A stretch of 64,000 nucleotides of DNA from Paralysiella testudinis. Its GTDB lineage: Bacteria > Pseudomonadota > Gammaproteobacteria > Burkholderiales > Neisseriaceae. The position numbers and the translations under genes are program-made. Shown piece by piece: positions 30,371 through 38,125 of this stretch (within the stretch, counting starts at the first letter, position 1; the number at the start of each line of letters is the position of its first letter). The notes under the pieces were generated by a model. That model made no database searches. It saw only the letters and a list, made by a program, of their open reading frames with translations, and had not been told where the DNA came from. The stretch spans positions 1,199,385 through 1,263,384 of the forward strand of contig NZ_CP069798.1 of the NCBI RefSeq assembly GCF_016894345.1, in the 5' to 3' direction.

Positions 30371-30955
30371 ATGGATAATCAACAAATCAATCAAGGTCGG
30401 CGCCGCTTTTTGACCTTGGCCACAGGGGCAGCCGCCGGTGCGGCGGGCGCAGGTGTGGCAACGCCGTTTATCTTGAGCTTTTTTCCTTCTGAAAAAGCCA
30501 AGGCAGCAGGCGCGCCGGTGGAAATCGACGTAAGCCGGATCGAGCCGGGGCAGCTGATTACGGCTGAGTGGCAAGGCAAGCCGATTTGGGTGTTAAACCG
30601 CACCGATGCGCAGCAAAAAGAGCTGCCCGCGCTGGATGGTGAGCTGGTTGACCCGAAATCGGAAGTGGAACACCAGCCGGCTTACGCCCAAAACGAATTG
30701 CGCTCCATCAAGCCCAATATTTTCGTTGCCATTGGTATTTGTACCCACTTGGGCTGCTCGCCCACTTTCCGCCCCGATGTGGCGCCTGCTGATTTGGGCC
30801 CGCAATGGAAGGGTGGCTTTTTCTGCCCGTGCCACGGCTCCAAGTTCGACTTGGCCGGCCGCGTGTACAAAGGGGTGCCGGCACCGACCAATTTGGTGGT
30901 TCCGCCATACAAATACCTGAGCGATGCCGTGATTTTGGTCGGCGACGATAAATAA
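30371..30955 (+). CDS. petA: ubiquinol-cytochrome c reductase Rieske iron-sulfur subunit
   Basis: A 194-aa subunit of the bc1 complex that takes the first electron from ubiquinol. The N terminus has a twin-arginine-like GRRRFLTLATGA followed by a membrane helix. The Rieske 2Fe-2S ligands are in ICTHLGC and CPCHGSKFD, with the Pro loop VPAPTNL behind them. ATG 30371 follows AGGACAAGTGACA; an earlier GTG is possible. It heads the petABC operon, with petB 12 bases downstream. Confidence 0.95.
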   Translation: MDNQQINQGRRRFLTLATGAAAGAAGAGVATPFILSFFPSEKAKAAGAPVEIDVSRIEPGQLITAEWQGKPIWVLNRTDAQQKELPALDGELVDPKSEVEHQPAYAQNELRSIKPNIFVAIGICTHLGCSPTFRPDVAPADLGPQWKGGFFCPCHGSKFDLAGRVYKGVPAPTNLVVPPYKYLSDAVILVGDDK

Positions 30956-30967
30956 AGGGCTTAACAA

Positions 30968-32314
30968 ATGGCAAACCAAACTACTGAAAAAAAATCATTG
31001 CTCGGCTGGGTAGACGCCCGTTTCCCCTTGTCGAAGATGATGAAAGAGCACGTAACCGAATACTACGCGCCCAAAAACTTCAACTTCTGGTATTTCTTCG
31101 GCTCGCTGGCGATGTTGGTGCTGGTGATTCAGATTGTCAGTGGTATTTTTCTCACCATGAACTACAAACCCGATGGCACGCTCAACAGCCATCACCTGCC
31201 GGTGGCGTTTACCTCGGTGGAATACATCATGCGTGATGTGTCCGGCGGCTGGATTATCCGCTATATGCACTCCACCGGTGCTTCGATGTTCTTTGTGGTG
31301 GTGTATCTGCACATGTTCCGCGGCCTGATTTACGGCTCGTTCAAAAAACCGCGCGAATTGGTGTGGGTATTTGGCTCGTTGATTTTCTTGGCGTTGATGG
31401 CCGAAGCCTTTATGGGCTATTTGCTGCCGTGGGGGCAAATGTCGTTTTGGGGTGCGCAGGTGATTATCAACCTGTTTGCCGCCATTCCGGTGATTGGCCC
31501 TGATTTGTCGGTGTGGATTCGTGGTGACTTCAACGTGTCCGACGTTACACTGAACCGCTTTTTCGCCCTGCACGTGATTGCCGTGCCGCTGGTGTTGGTG
31601 GGCTTGGTGGCTGCGCACTTGATTGCCCTGCACGAAGTGGGCTCCAATAATCCTGATGGCGTGGAAATCAAAAAACACAAAAATGCCCAAGGCATTCCGC
31701 TGGACGGCATTCCGTTCCACCCCTACTACACCGTAAAAGACATTTTGGCCGTGGTGGTGTTTCTGATTGTGTTCTGCGCGATTATGTTCTTTGCACCCGA
31801 AGGCGGCGGCTACTTCTTAGAAGCGCCCAACTTCGACCCGGCCAACCCGATGGTAACGCCGGCGCACATTGCCCCGGTATGGTATTTCACCCCGTTCTAC
31901 GCCATTTTGCGTGCCATTCCGTCGTTCTTCGGTACCCAGGTTTGGGGCGTGTTGGCGATGGGTGCGGCGGTGGTGCTGATTGCCTTGTTGCCGTGGTTGG
32001 ATAAATCGCCGGTGAAATCGGTGCGTTATCGCGGCCCAATCTTCAAAACCATGCTGGTGCTGTTCATTATCGCCTTTATCGGTTTGGGTATTCTGGGTGC
32101 CTTGCCGTCTACCGGCACCCGCACCGTGGTGGCACAGATTTTGAGCTTTATTTACTTTGCCTTCTTCTTGGCCATGCCGTTTTACACCAAGATGGACAAA
32201 GACCGCACCCCGCCTGAGCGCGTGACCATGAGCACAGGCAAGCAAAAAGTAATGTTCTTTGTGTATGTGGCCATCACCGTGATTGGTGCCTACCTGTTTG
32301 CGACCATGATTTGA
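30968..32314 (+). CDS. petB: ubiquinol-cytochrome c reductase cytochrome b subunit
   Basis: A 448-aa integral membrane subunit with eight helices carrying hemes bL and bH. Heme-ligand histidines are in MHSTGASMFFVVVYLHMFRG and in FFALHVIAVPL with AAHLIALHEVGSN. The Qo-site segment is recognisable as WGAQVIINLFAAIP and the PEWY-like loop as PVWYFTPFYAILRAIP (PVWY replaces PEWY). The length exceeds the mitochondrial protein by the usual C-terminal extension of beta-proteobacteria. The stop codon lies 14 bases before the petC start. Confidence 0.95.
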   Translation: MANQTTEKKSLLGWVDARFPLSKMMKEHVTEYYAPKNFNFWYFFGSLAMLVLVIQIVSGIFLTMNYKPDGTLNSHHLPVAFTSVEYIMRDVSGGWIIRYMHSTGASMFFVVVYLHMFRGLIYGSFKKPRELVWVFGSLIFLALMAEAFMGYLLPWGQMSFWGAQVIINLFAAIPVIGPDLSVWIRGDFNVSDVTLNRFFALHVIAVPLVLVGLVAAHLIALHEVGSNNPDGVEIKKHKNAQGIPLDGIPFHPYYTVKDILAVVVFLIVFCAIMFFAPEGGGYFLEAPNFDPANPMVTPAHIAPVWYFTPFYAILRAIPSFFGTQVWGVLAMGAAVVLIALLPWLDKSPVKSVRYRGPIFKTMLVLFIIAFIGLGILGALPSTGTRTVVAQILSFIYFAFFLAMPFYTKMDKDRTPPERVTMSTGKQKVMFFVYVAITVIGAYLFATMI

Positions 32315-32328
32315 TGAGGGCAGCGAAA

Positions 32329-33117
32329 ATGAAAAAAACATTGAAAAACTGGTTTGCGGCCTTGTTGCTGGCTGCCCCCATGAGCGTGGCCTTGGCTGCC
32401 GGTGGCGGGCACTATCCCAAGGTAGACATCGACTTGGGCGACCAAGTGAGCCTGCAACGCGGCGCGCAGATTTTCACCAACTATTGCCTGTCTTGCCACT
32501 CGGCCAGCGGTATGCGTTTCAACCGCCTCACTGATTTGGGCCTCACCGAAGACCAAATCAAGAAAAACATGATGTTCACCACCGACAAAATCGGCGACAC
32601 CATGCAGGCGGCCATGAATCCGGCCGATGCCAAGAAATGGTTTGGCGCCCCGCCGCCGGATTTGACCCTGATTGCCCGTTCACGCGGTGCTGATTACCTG
32701 TATGCCTACCTGCGCGGCTTCTATCAAGACCCCACCCGCCCCAGCGGCTGGAACAACACCGTGTTTGACAAAGTGGGCATGCCGCACCCCTTGTGGGAGC
32801 AGCAAGGCATTCGCGCCGTGGAGCTGGACGACAAAGGCCAGCCGGTATGGGTGAAAAACGAACACACTGGCCTGATGGAGCCCAAGCTGTATTGGAAGTC
32901 TACTGGCCTGCATTCGCGCACCATGCCGGATGGCAAAGTGAGCGAGGCGGAGTTCGACACTTACGCCAAAGATTTGGTGACCTATATGGTATACATGGGC
33001 GAGCCGGCGCAAATGAAGCGCAAGCAAATTGGCTACGTGGTGTTGATGTTCTTATTTGCGGTAATGCTGCCCTTGGCGTATTTCCTCAAAAAAGAATACT
33101 GGAAAGACGTGCATTAA
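32329..33117 (+). CDS. petC: ubiquinol-cytochrome c reductase cytochrome c1 subunit
   Basis: A 262-aa periplasmic cytochrome anchored by a C-terminal helix (VVLMFLFAVMLPLAYFL). A signal peptide is cleaved near ALA-AGGGH. The heme c motif is CLSCH at about residue 49. It passes electrons from the Rieske protein to a soluble or membrane cytochrome c. I choose ATG 32329 because GAGGG precedes it; an upstream ATG at 32311 overlaps the end of petB. It completes the petABC operon, which ends in a strong terminator. Confidence 0.95.
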   Translation: MKKTLKNWFAALLLAAPMSVALAAGGGHYPKVDIDLGDQVSLQRGAQIFTNYCLSCHSASGMRFNRLTDLGLTEDQIKKNMMFTTDKIGDTMQAAMNPADAKKWFGAPPPDLTLIARSRGADYLYAYLRGFYQDPTRPSGWNNTVFDKVGMPHPLWEQQGIRAVELDDKGQPVWVKNEHTGLMEPKLYWKSTGLHSRTMPDGKVSEAEFDTYAKDLVTYMVYMGEPAQMKRKQIGYVVLMFLFAVMLPLAYFLKKEYWKDVH

Positions 33118-33139
33118 GTTTCAGGCAGCATTCCACACA

Positions 33140-33170
33140 AAGGCAAAACCCTTTCGGTTTTGCCTTTTTT
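33140..33170 (+). terminator. strong intrinsic terminator after petC
   Basis: AAGGCAAAACC and GGTTTTGCCTT form a perfect 11-bp stem with loop CTTTC, followed by TTTT. Confidence 0.92.
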
Positions 33171-33224
33171 ATTATCAAAATAAATACTTAGCTGGGTTTT
33201 CTGGCTTTAAAAAGCATAGAGGCG

Positions 33225-33230
33225 TATAAT
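33225..33230 (+). promoter_or_regulatory. possible -10 box of the sspA promoter
   Basis: A perfect TATAAT lies 65 bases upstream of the sspA start and just after the petC terminator. The -35 region (TGGCTT at 17-bp spacing) is poor. Confidence 0.4.
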
Positions 33231-33294
33231 TGCCCAGTTTTTAATCAATCAGGCTGCCTGAAAGGTATTGGGCAGTATTGCGGAGCATTACCTT

Positions 33295-33900
33295 ATGATG
33301 ACCCTCTATTCAGGCATTACCTGCCCCTTCAGCCAACGCTGCCGTTTTGTGCTGTACGAAAAAGGCATGGACTTTGAAATCAAAGATGTCGACGTATTCA
33401 ATAAACCCGAAGACTTGGCGGTGATGAACCCCTACAACCAAGTACCGGTGCTGGTGGAGCGCGACCTGATTTTGCACGAGTCCAACATCATCAACGAATA
33501 TATTGATGAGCGCTTTCCCCACCCACAGCTGATGCCGGGCGACCCGGTGATGCGTGGCCGTGGCCGTTTGGTGTTGTTCCGCATGGAAAAAGAGCTGTTT
33601 TTGCATGTGCTCACCTTGGAAAACCCCGAAGTCAGCAATAAAGAGCAAACCCGCGCCAGCGAAGCCATTGCCCAAGGCCTTACCATGCTGGCACCGGCAT
33701 TCGCCAAAAACAAACATATTCTGGGCGAAGACTTCTCCATGATTGATGTGGCGCTGGCACCCTTGCTGTGGCGTTTGGATCACTACGACATCAAACTGGG
33801 CAAATCGGCCGCACCGCTGCTGAAATACGCCGAGCGCCTATTCCAACGCGACTCGTTTATCGAAGCGCTTACCCCGGCCGAAAAAGCCATGCGTCGCTAA
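33295..33900 (+). CDS. sspA: stringent starvation protein A
   Basis: A 201-aa glutathione S-transferase-fold protein that binds RNA polymerase and alters transcription under starvation. The thioredoxin-like half begins TLYSGITCPFSQRCRFVLYEKG, followed by PYNQVPVLVERDLILHESNIINEYID; the helical half is complete. SspA normally lacks GST activity. GGAG at 33282 sets the start at 33295; the next codon is also ATG. It is followed by sspB, the usual partner gene, in a separate unit 97 bases away. Confidence 0.93.
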   Translation: MMTLYSGITCPFSQRCRFVLYEKGMDFEIKDVDVFNKPEDLAVMNPYNQVPVLVERDLILHESNIINEYIDERFPHPQLMPGDPVMRGRGRLVLFRMEKELFLHVLTLENPEVSNKEQTRASEAIAQGLTMLAPAFAKNKHILGEDFSMIDVALAPLLWRLDHYDIKLGKSAAPLLKYAERLFQRDSFIEALTPAEKAMRR

Positions 33901-33922
33901 GCGCATTTCTTGCCAATCATGC

Positions 33923-33950
33923 GTAGGTCGGATGTAAAAAACCGACCTAC
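33923..33950. repeat. GTAGGTCGG hairpin between sspA and sspB
   Basis: GTAGGTCGG and CCGACCTAC flank a 10-base loop ATGTAAAAAA. It is related to the palindrome at 3049-3068, so it looks like a dispersed small repeat. It may also act as a weak terminator or a processing site. Confidence 0.55.
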
Positions 33951-33997
33951 GGCAATAAACCGGACAGCCGGCTTAAAAGGCTGCCTGAAAGAGCATT

Positions 33998-34474
33998 ATG
34001 AGTGAATTAAGCACCAAGCCTTATTTATTGCGCGCCTTATACGAATGGTGCCTCGACAGCGGCCATACCCCGCATATTGCCGTGTGGGTAAACGAGCACA
34101 CCCGCGTGCCGATGCAGTTTGTGCGCGACAATGAAATCGTGCTCAATATCGGTCCCAATGCCAGCCACAAGCTGGTGATCGACAATGAATGGGTGCATTT
34201 TTCCGCCCGTTTCGGCGGCGTGTCTGAAGAAGTGTGGATTCCGGTGGGGCATGTGGTGAGCTTGTTTGCGCGCGAAAGCGGCGAAGGCATGGGTTTTGAA
34301 GTGGAACCATGGGCGCCGGCCGCCACGCTCACCCTCAGCACCGAAGGCGTAACCGCCGATAGCGAGCCCGCAGCAGCACCGGCGGCGGAAACCGATACTA
34401 ATACCGCACCACCATCAGCAGAAGAAACCAAGCCTAAAGGTAAAGGCAAAAAAGGGCTAAAACTGGTGAAATAA
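33998..34474 (+). CDS. sspB: ClpXP protease specificity-enhancing factor
   Basis: A 158-aa adaptor that tethers ssrA-tagged proteins to ClpXP. The folded N-terminal domain (residues 1-105) contains PYLLRALYEWCLDSGHTP, MQFVRDNEIVLNI and the substrate-groove segment FSARFGGVSEEVWIPVGHV. A long acidic/Ala-rich linker follows, and the C-terminal tail KGKGKKGLKLVK matches the ClpX-binding module of SspB. A DUS lies just before the start. Length is typical. Confidence 0.93.
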   Translation: MSELSTKPYLLRALYEWCLDSGHTPHIAVWVNEHTRVPMQFVRDNEIVLNIGPNASHKLVIDNEWVHFSARFGGVSEEVWIPVGHVVSLFARESGEGMGFEVEPWAPAATLTLSTEGVTADSEPAAAPAAETDTNTAPPSAEETKPKGKGKKGLKLVK

Positions 34475-34491
34475 ACGGCGGCGTTGGTATT

Positions 34492-34543
34492 AAAAAAGGC
34501 TGCCTGAAAGCGGGATAAACGTTTTCAGGTAGCCTTATTTTTG
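34492..34543 (+). terminator. inverted-DUS terminator after sspB
   Basis: AAAAAAGGCTGCCTGAAA pairs with TTTTCAGGTAGCCTT (one variant base), followed by ATTTTTG. It is the last DUS copy before the acquired region. Confidence 0.75.
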
Positions 34544-34595
34544 TAAATCGTGCATGCTGCGCCAAAAACGAAGGGTAATCATCATGAAACCGTAA

Positions 34596-35114
34596 GTGCA
34601 AGCATACCAGCCGGAGTTGGAAGTTTTGGTGGCTTTTGTTGATGGCAATATCGGCGCCGAAGTATTGGAGCAGGCTTTGCATACCGAGCGGATGCAGGCA
34701 TTACTGAGTGTATTTATCAATCCTCGATATCCGGCAAGCACCAATTACTGCCGCAAATTGATAAAAGGCGCCGATAGAGATTCTTTGAGCGGGCTGGTGA
34801 ATTCGGAAAGAATTGTTGCGCATTTTTTGACATTGGCAGAGGTAAGCCATATGACCAACAAACCTTACGGCCAACTGTACCAATTTATTTTGGCCATTCA
34901 GCTAGAATATCTTGATATACCGGCGGATTATTTTTTAGCGCACATACTACCCAATGAAGATGGCTTGTCGAAAACCCAGAAAATCAAAATCGCCAAACAG
35001 AAAATTAAAACTCTGTTTCGGTATTCAGAACGAGCACCGCAGTGGATTCAAGACCCGCAATGGCCTATCTACAATCAAGTGCCTTCTGGTGTTTTTGGGG
35101 CAAATCAAGATTGA
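34596..35114 (+). CDS. hypothetical protein, 172 aa
   Basis: The frame starts with GTG at 34596; no ATG is available before residue 33. The protein is soluble, mixed alpha/beta, and ends in QWIQDPQWPIYNQVPSGVF, a Trp-rich ending that reminds me of immunity proteins of contact-dependent or polymorphic toxins. I cannot name a family. It marks the transition from core to the accessory region and is more AT-rich than sspB. Single gene, with no terminator seen directly after it. Confidence 0.55.
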   Translation: MQAYQPELEVLVAFVDGNIGAEVLEQALHTERMQALLSVFINPRYPASTNYCRKLIKGADRDSLSGLVNSERIVAHFLTLAEVSHMTNKPYGQLYQFILAIQLEYLDIPADYFLAHILPNEDGLSKTQKIKIAKQKIKTLFRYSERAPQWIQDPQWPIYNQVPSGVFGANQD

Positions 35115-35211
35115 GGCCACAGATTATTTTCACGATAACGGTGCCGCTTATCTGTTTTTCAATCCTATATAAAATAATTAAATATTTGATTTTAAATATA
35201 TGTGATGCTTG

Positions 35212-35246
35212 CACATACAGCCACATACAGTATAAATCACCTACAG
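35212..35246 (+). promoter_or_regulatory. three CAC(A/C)TACAG direct repeats upstream of ssb
   Basis: CACATACAG occurs at 35212-35220 and 35222-35230, and CACCTACAG at 35238-35246, around a TATAAAT sequence. Closely spaced direct repeats next to an ssb gene could be an operator or iteron-like site of the acquired element. Confidence 0.45.
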
Positions 35247-35304
35247 TTAGTCACAAATATGGCACACCGATTTTCGTAGATTTCGAATGATTGGTAGCAC
35301 CAGA

Positions 35305-35350
35305 ATGCAAATTTAAGCACCTTCGAAGGGTGTTTAAGTTTGCATTTTTA
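35305..35350 (+). terminator. long hairpin upstream of ssb
   Basis: ATGCAAATTTAAGCACC pairs with GGTGTTTAAGTTTGCAT with two mismatches around TTCGAAG, followed by TTTTTA. It looks like an intrinsic terminator and lies 28 bases before the ssb start, so it could attenuate the ssb transcript or end an incoming one. Confidence 0.6.
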
Positions 35351-35377
35351 TGCCCTGAATAAACATGGAGTACGCTC

Positions 35378-35851
35378 ATGACTGTGAACAAAGTCCAACT
35401 TATCGGCCGCCTCGGGCGCGACCCGGAAGTACGCTATATGCCCAACGGCGATGCCGTATGCCATTTTTCCATTGCCACTGAAGAACAGTGGAAAGACCGT
35501 GACGGCAACCGTCAAACCCGCACCGAATGGCACAGCATCGTGTTGTACCGCAAGCTGGGCGAAATCGCCGGGCAATATTTGCGCAAAGGTGGTTTGGTTT
35601 ACATTGACGGACGCATTCAGAGCCGTAAATACACCGGCAAAGACGGGGTGGAACGTACTGCGTATGAAATCATCGGTAACGAAATGAAAATGCTCGGCAG
35701 CAAGGAGCTTGGCGTGAAGGCTGCAAACCGCCCGGCTGAGGAGGCTCAACCTCAAGCTACACCGTCGGCAATGCCGCCTGTTGGTGGTCAAAGCAGTCAG
35801 CGGCCAGCCCCCGTACCTGTGGATGATATTGACGACGACATCCCGTTTTGA
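35378..35851 (+). CDS. ssb: single-stranded DNA-binding protein (element-borne)
   Basis: A 157-aa OB-fold protein: NKVQLIGRLGRDPEVRYMPNGD at the N terminus and EWHSIVLYRKLGEIAGQYLRKGG in the core, a flexible linker, and the acidic tip DIDDDIPF that recruits partner proteins. The core Neisseriaceae ssb is expected elsewhere; a copy at the head of secretion genes fits a plasmid or integrative element ssb that protects transferred DNA. The next gene begins 9 bases later. Confidence 0.92.
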   Translation: MTVNKVQLIGRLGRDPEVRYMPNGDAVCHFSIATEEQWKDRDGNRQTRTEWHSIVLYRKLGEIAGQYLRKGGLVYIDGRIQSRKYTGKDGVERTAYEIIGNEMKMLGSKELGVKAANRPAEEAQPQATPSAMPPVGGQSSQRPAPVPVDDIDDDIPF

Positions 35852-35860
35852 GCATATGAA

Positions 35861-36376
35861 ATGAATCAAGATACAGAATTCCTATATCAGGAAACAATTG
35901 CACTGATAGGTGAAATCAGCCGCCACATGGCTCAGGGTGTTTTTCTTCTCTCGCTGAATCAACTGGAAAGAGTTTTGTACTGCGTACACATCATCGGTTA
36001 TGACCATATCGATGGTGAGTCTGATAATGAACAATCCTATGTAGAAATATTTCAGCACACCCGCGATCAGCTGCAACCTGCACACCATCAACAAATCATT
36101 GCCCATGATGTGTATTTTGCCTGTAAGGCTTTAGCGGCATTGGAAACGCTGGGTTTTGGCAAATCTTTCAATCAAAAGATTAACCCGGAAGTTTTTGAAG
36201 ACATACAAAACCTACTGGATGGCGAATACCCCTGTTTCCGGCTGCCTGAAGAAATCGAGCAAGCCCTCGGCGCTCAGACCAGTAAAAACGGCTTGAACCG
36301 CCTTAAAATCACCGACCGCTTACGGATGCTGCTGCACAATCTGCACCAAATCAATTCATTTGAAAGTGAACCATGA
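35861..36376 (+). CDS. hypothetical protein, 171 aa
   Basis: Mainly helical, soluble, no signal peptide and no recognised family. It starts 9 bases after ssb, and its stop overlaps the virB1 start (ATGA), so it belongs to the same transcript as the secretion genes. A sequence one base short of a DUS (GGCTGCCTGAA, 36239-36249) lies within it, the only such near-match noticed in the accessory region. Function unknown; proteins in this position are often element-specific regulators or coupling factors. Confidence 0.6.
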   Translation: MNQDTEFLYQETIALIGEISRHMAQGVFLLSLNQLERVLYCVHIIGYDHIDGESDNEQSYVEIFQHTRDQLQPAHHQQIIAHDVYFACKALAALETLGFGKSFNQKINPEVFEDIQNLLDGEYPCFRLPEEIEQALGAQTSKNGLNRLKITDRLRMLLHNLHQINSFESEP

Positions 36377-37163
36377 AGCCAACCATCTTCAAACTGCTGC
36401 TGCCATGCTTGGCCATCGGCATGGCCAACGCCAACCCACCGACCTTGCAAAAGCCGTTTACCAACCCGCTGCCGCTACTGCCCAGCGGGTTAATTTTAAT
36501 GAACTGGCCAAAGCCTGCGCACCGGGTGTGCACCACGACACCATGCAGGCGATTGCCCGGGTGGAGAGCGGTTTCAACCCTTACGCCATCGGCGTGGTGA
36601 AAGGCGCATTGAAGCGCCAACCGCGTACCCATGCCGAAGCGGTGGCTGCTGCCAAGATGCTGCATGCCCAAGGGCGGAATTTCAGTATGGGACTGGCGCA
36701 AATCAACAAATACAACCTGCCCAAATACGGCCTGAATTATGAAACTGTGTTTCGATCCCTGTAAGAACCTGAATACCGGTGCCCAAATCCTCACCGACTG
36801 TTTCAACCGTGCCGAAGGCGGCAAGGTAAGCCAGTCAGCATTGCAAAAGCCTTCTCGTGCTATTACAGCGGCAATTTCCGCTTCGGCTTCACCCGCGACT
36901 TTGCCGGTCAGCCGTCGTATGTACAGAAAGTGGTCAACAGTGCCGCCGCCAATTCAGCCGCCACCACCGTGCGGGTGCCTGCGGTGGATGGCCGCACCCC
37001 GGTTGCCGCCGCTCCGGCCAAGGGTAAAACCGGCCGCCCGATGACCGCCACCACTAATGCCGAAGCACCGGCCACCGCCGGCGTGATTTCCACACCCGCC
37101 GCCGCCCCGGCAGTACCCGACCGAGTGCCGGAGCAATGGGATGTATTTTCAGAATTTATTTAA
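36373..37163 (+). pseudogene. virB1: VirB1-like lytic transglycosylase, frameshifted
   Basis: A signal peptide (MKPTIFKLLLPCLAIGMANA) is followed, after a frame change near 36485, by an SLT domain: NELAKACAPGVHHDTMQAIARVESGF with the catalytic Glu, then FSMGLAQINKYNLPKYG. Further frame changes near 36745 and 36840 lead to CYYSGNFRFGF and a Pro/Ala-rich tail ending at 37163. An intact protein would be about 260 aa and would open the cell wall for the secretion channel. At least three frameshifts make it inactive as read, or the sequence is faulty here. Confidence 0.8.
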
Positions 37164-37283
37164 GCAGCTTCTTGTTACTGATAAGGGATTTTCTGTCTTT
37201 CTGAATTTCTGATTTCGTAACGTCTATGAACCTGCCGTTTTATTTTCCCGAATCTAATAAATGGCTTTATCCATTTTTAGTGT

Positions 37284-37306
37284 TTACCGCCATCAGGCGG
37301 TTTTTT
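37284..37306 (+). terminator. terminator between virB1 and virB2
   Basis: CCGCC-ATCA-GGCGG followed by TTTTTT. It would uncouple virB2 from the genes upstream. Confidence 0.75.
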
Positions 37307-37371
37307 GTATCTGCCGCCTATGTGCGGTTTTTGTTTGATGACTTGTTTTTATCACTTATTTGGAGATGTAA

Positions 37372-37683
37372 ATGCGTACTTTAAAAAATACCCGCGACTG
37401 GGTGCAGGCATTGCTGCTGTGTTCGTTGTTGGGCTTTGCCAATATGGCATTAGCGGCCGGCTTCGATGAGGTTTCCGATATGGCCAAAACCGTCCGTACC
37501 GCTGTTTATGCGTTAGTGGGTGTGGTGGCCGGTCTGTGTTTATTGTGGCAATTCGTACAGGGCTTTGGCGGGCGCAAGACTTGGACGGATATTCTGGAGA
37601 CCTCGGCATGGATTGTGGGTGCGGGTGCCGCGATTGCCTTCGCTACTTGGTTGTTTACCAAAGGCGGCTCAATGAGCTTTTAA
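37372..37683 (+). CDS. virB2: VirB2-like major pilin / TrbC family
   Basis: A 103-aa small membrane protein with a signal peptide (cleavage near ALA-AGFDE) and two hydrophobic segments (TAVYALVGVVAGLCLLWQF and IVGAGAAIAFATWLF), the standard VirB2 layout. It would polymerise into the conjugative pilus. GGAGATGTAA precedes the ATG. Unlike its neighbours it is intact. virB3 starts 9 bases after its stop. Confidence 0.85.
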   Translation: MRTLKNTRDWVQALLLCSLLGFANMALAAGFDEVSDMAKTVRTAVYALVGVVAGLCLLWQFVQGFGGRKTWTDILETSAWIVGAGAAIAFATWLFTKGGSMSF

Positions 37684-37692
37684 GGATTCGAT

Positions 37693-38125
37693 ATGGCTAC
37701 CCATAAAACCGAAGACATCCACACAGAGCAGATGACCTTTAACGGGCTGGCACGACAGGCAATGGTAATCGGCGTGCCTTTGCCGGCATTGGCCATCTGC
37801 GGTTTTACCGGTGTTATGGCCTCAATGGTGGCAATGCCGTTCCTAGAAGGTTCGGCATTGTTTTTCTGTTGTTACCTGCGCCGATGATTGCCTTTTACGC
37901 CATATCTGTGCCAACGATGACCAAGCATTGCGCATTATTGTGTCGGAAATGCAATGGTTTGTTCGCCGCCGCAATGCCAAGCTGTTCAATGGCACCAATA
38001 CCATACTCGCCACCAAATACGGGAGACAACAAAGTGATTATCAGCGATTTTTTGAGCAAGGCGCTGAAGGGGCAGCCGGCACAGTCGGACTTTCTGCCCA
38101 AAGTCTGCCAACACGTCACCAATAA
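37693..38125 (+). pseudogene. virB3: VirB3-like inner-membrane protein, frameshifted
   Basis: Begins THKTEDIHTEQMTFNGLARQAMVIGVPLPA, the usual VirB3 start with a hydrophobic hairpin, and breaks near 37870. The rest continues in another frame as IVSEMQWFVRRRNAKLFNG, also VirB3-like. The shift removes the end of the second membrane segment. The end coordinate is that of the second frame; the true end probably lies near the virB4 start at 38034. Confidence 0.75.

Noticed and set aside
36930..37163. 77-codon Ala/Pro-rich ORF as a separate gene
   Set aside because: It is the C-terminal tail of the frameshifted virB1, in the frame that continues the YVQKVVNSAA segment.
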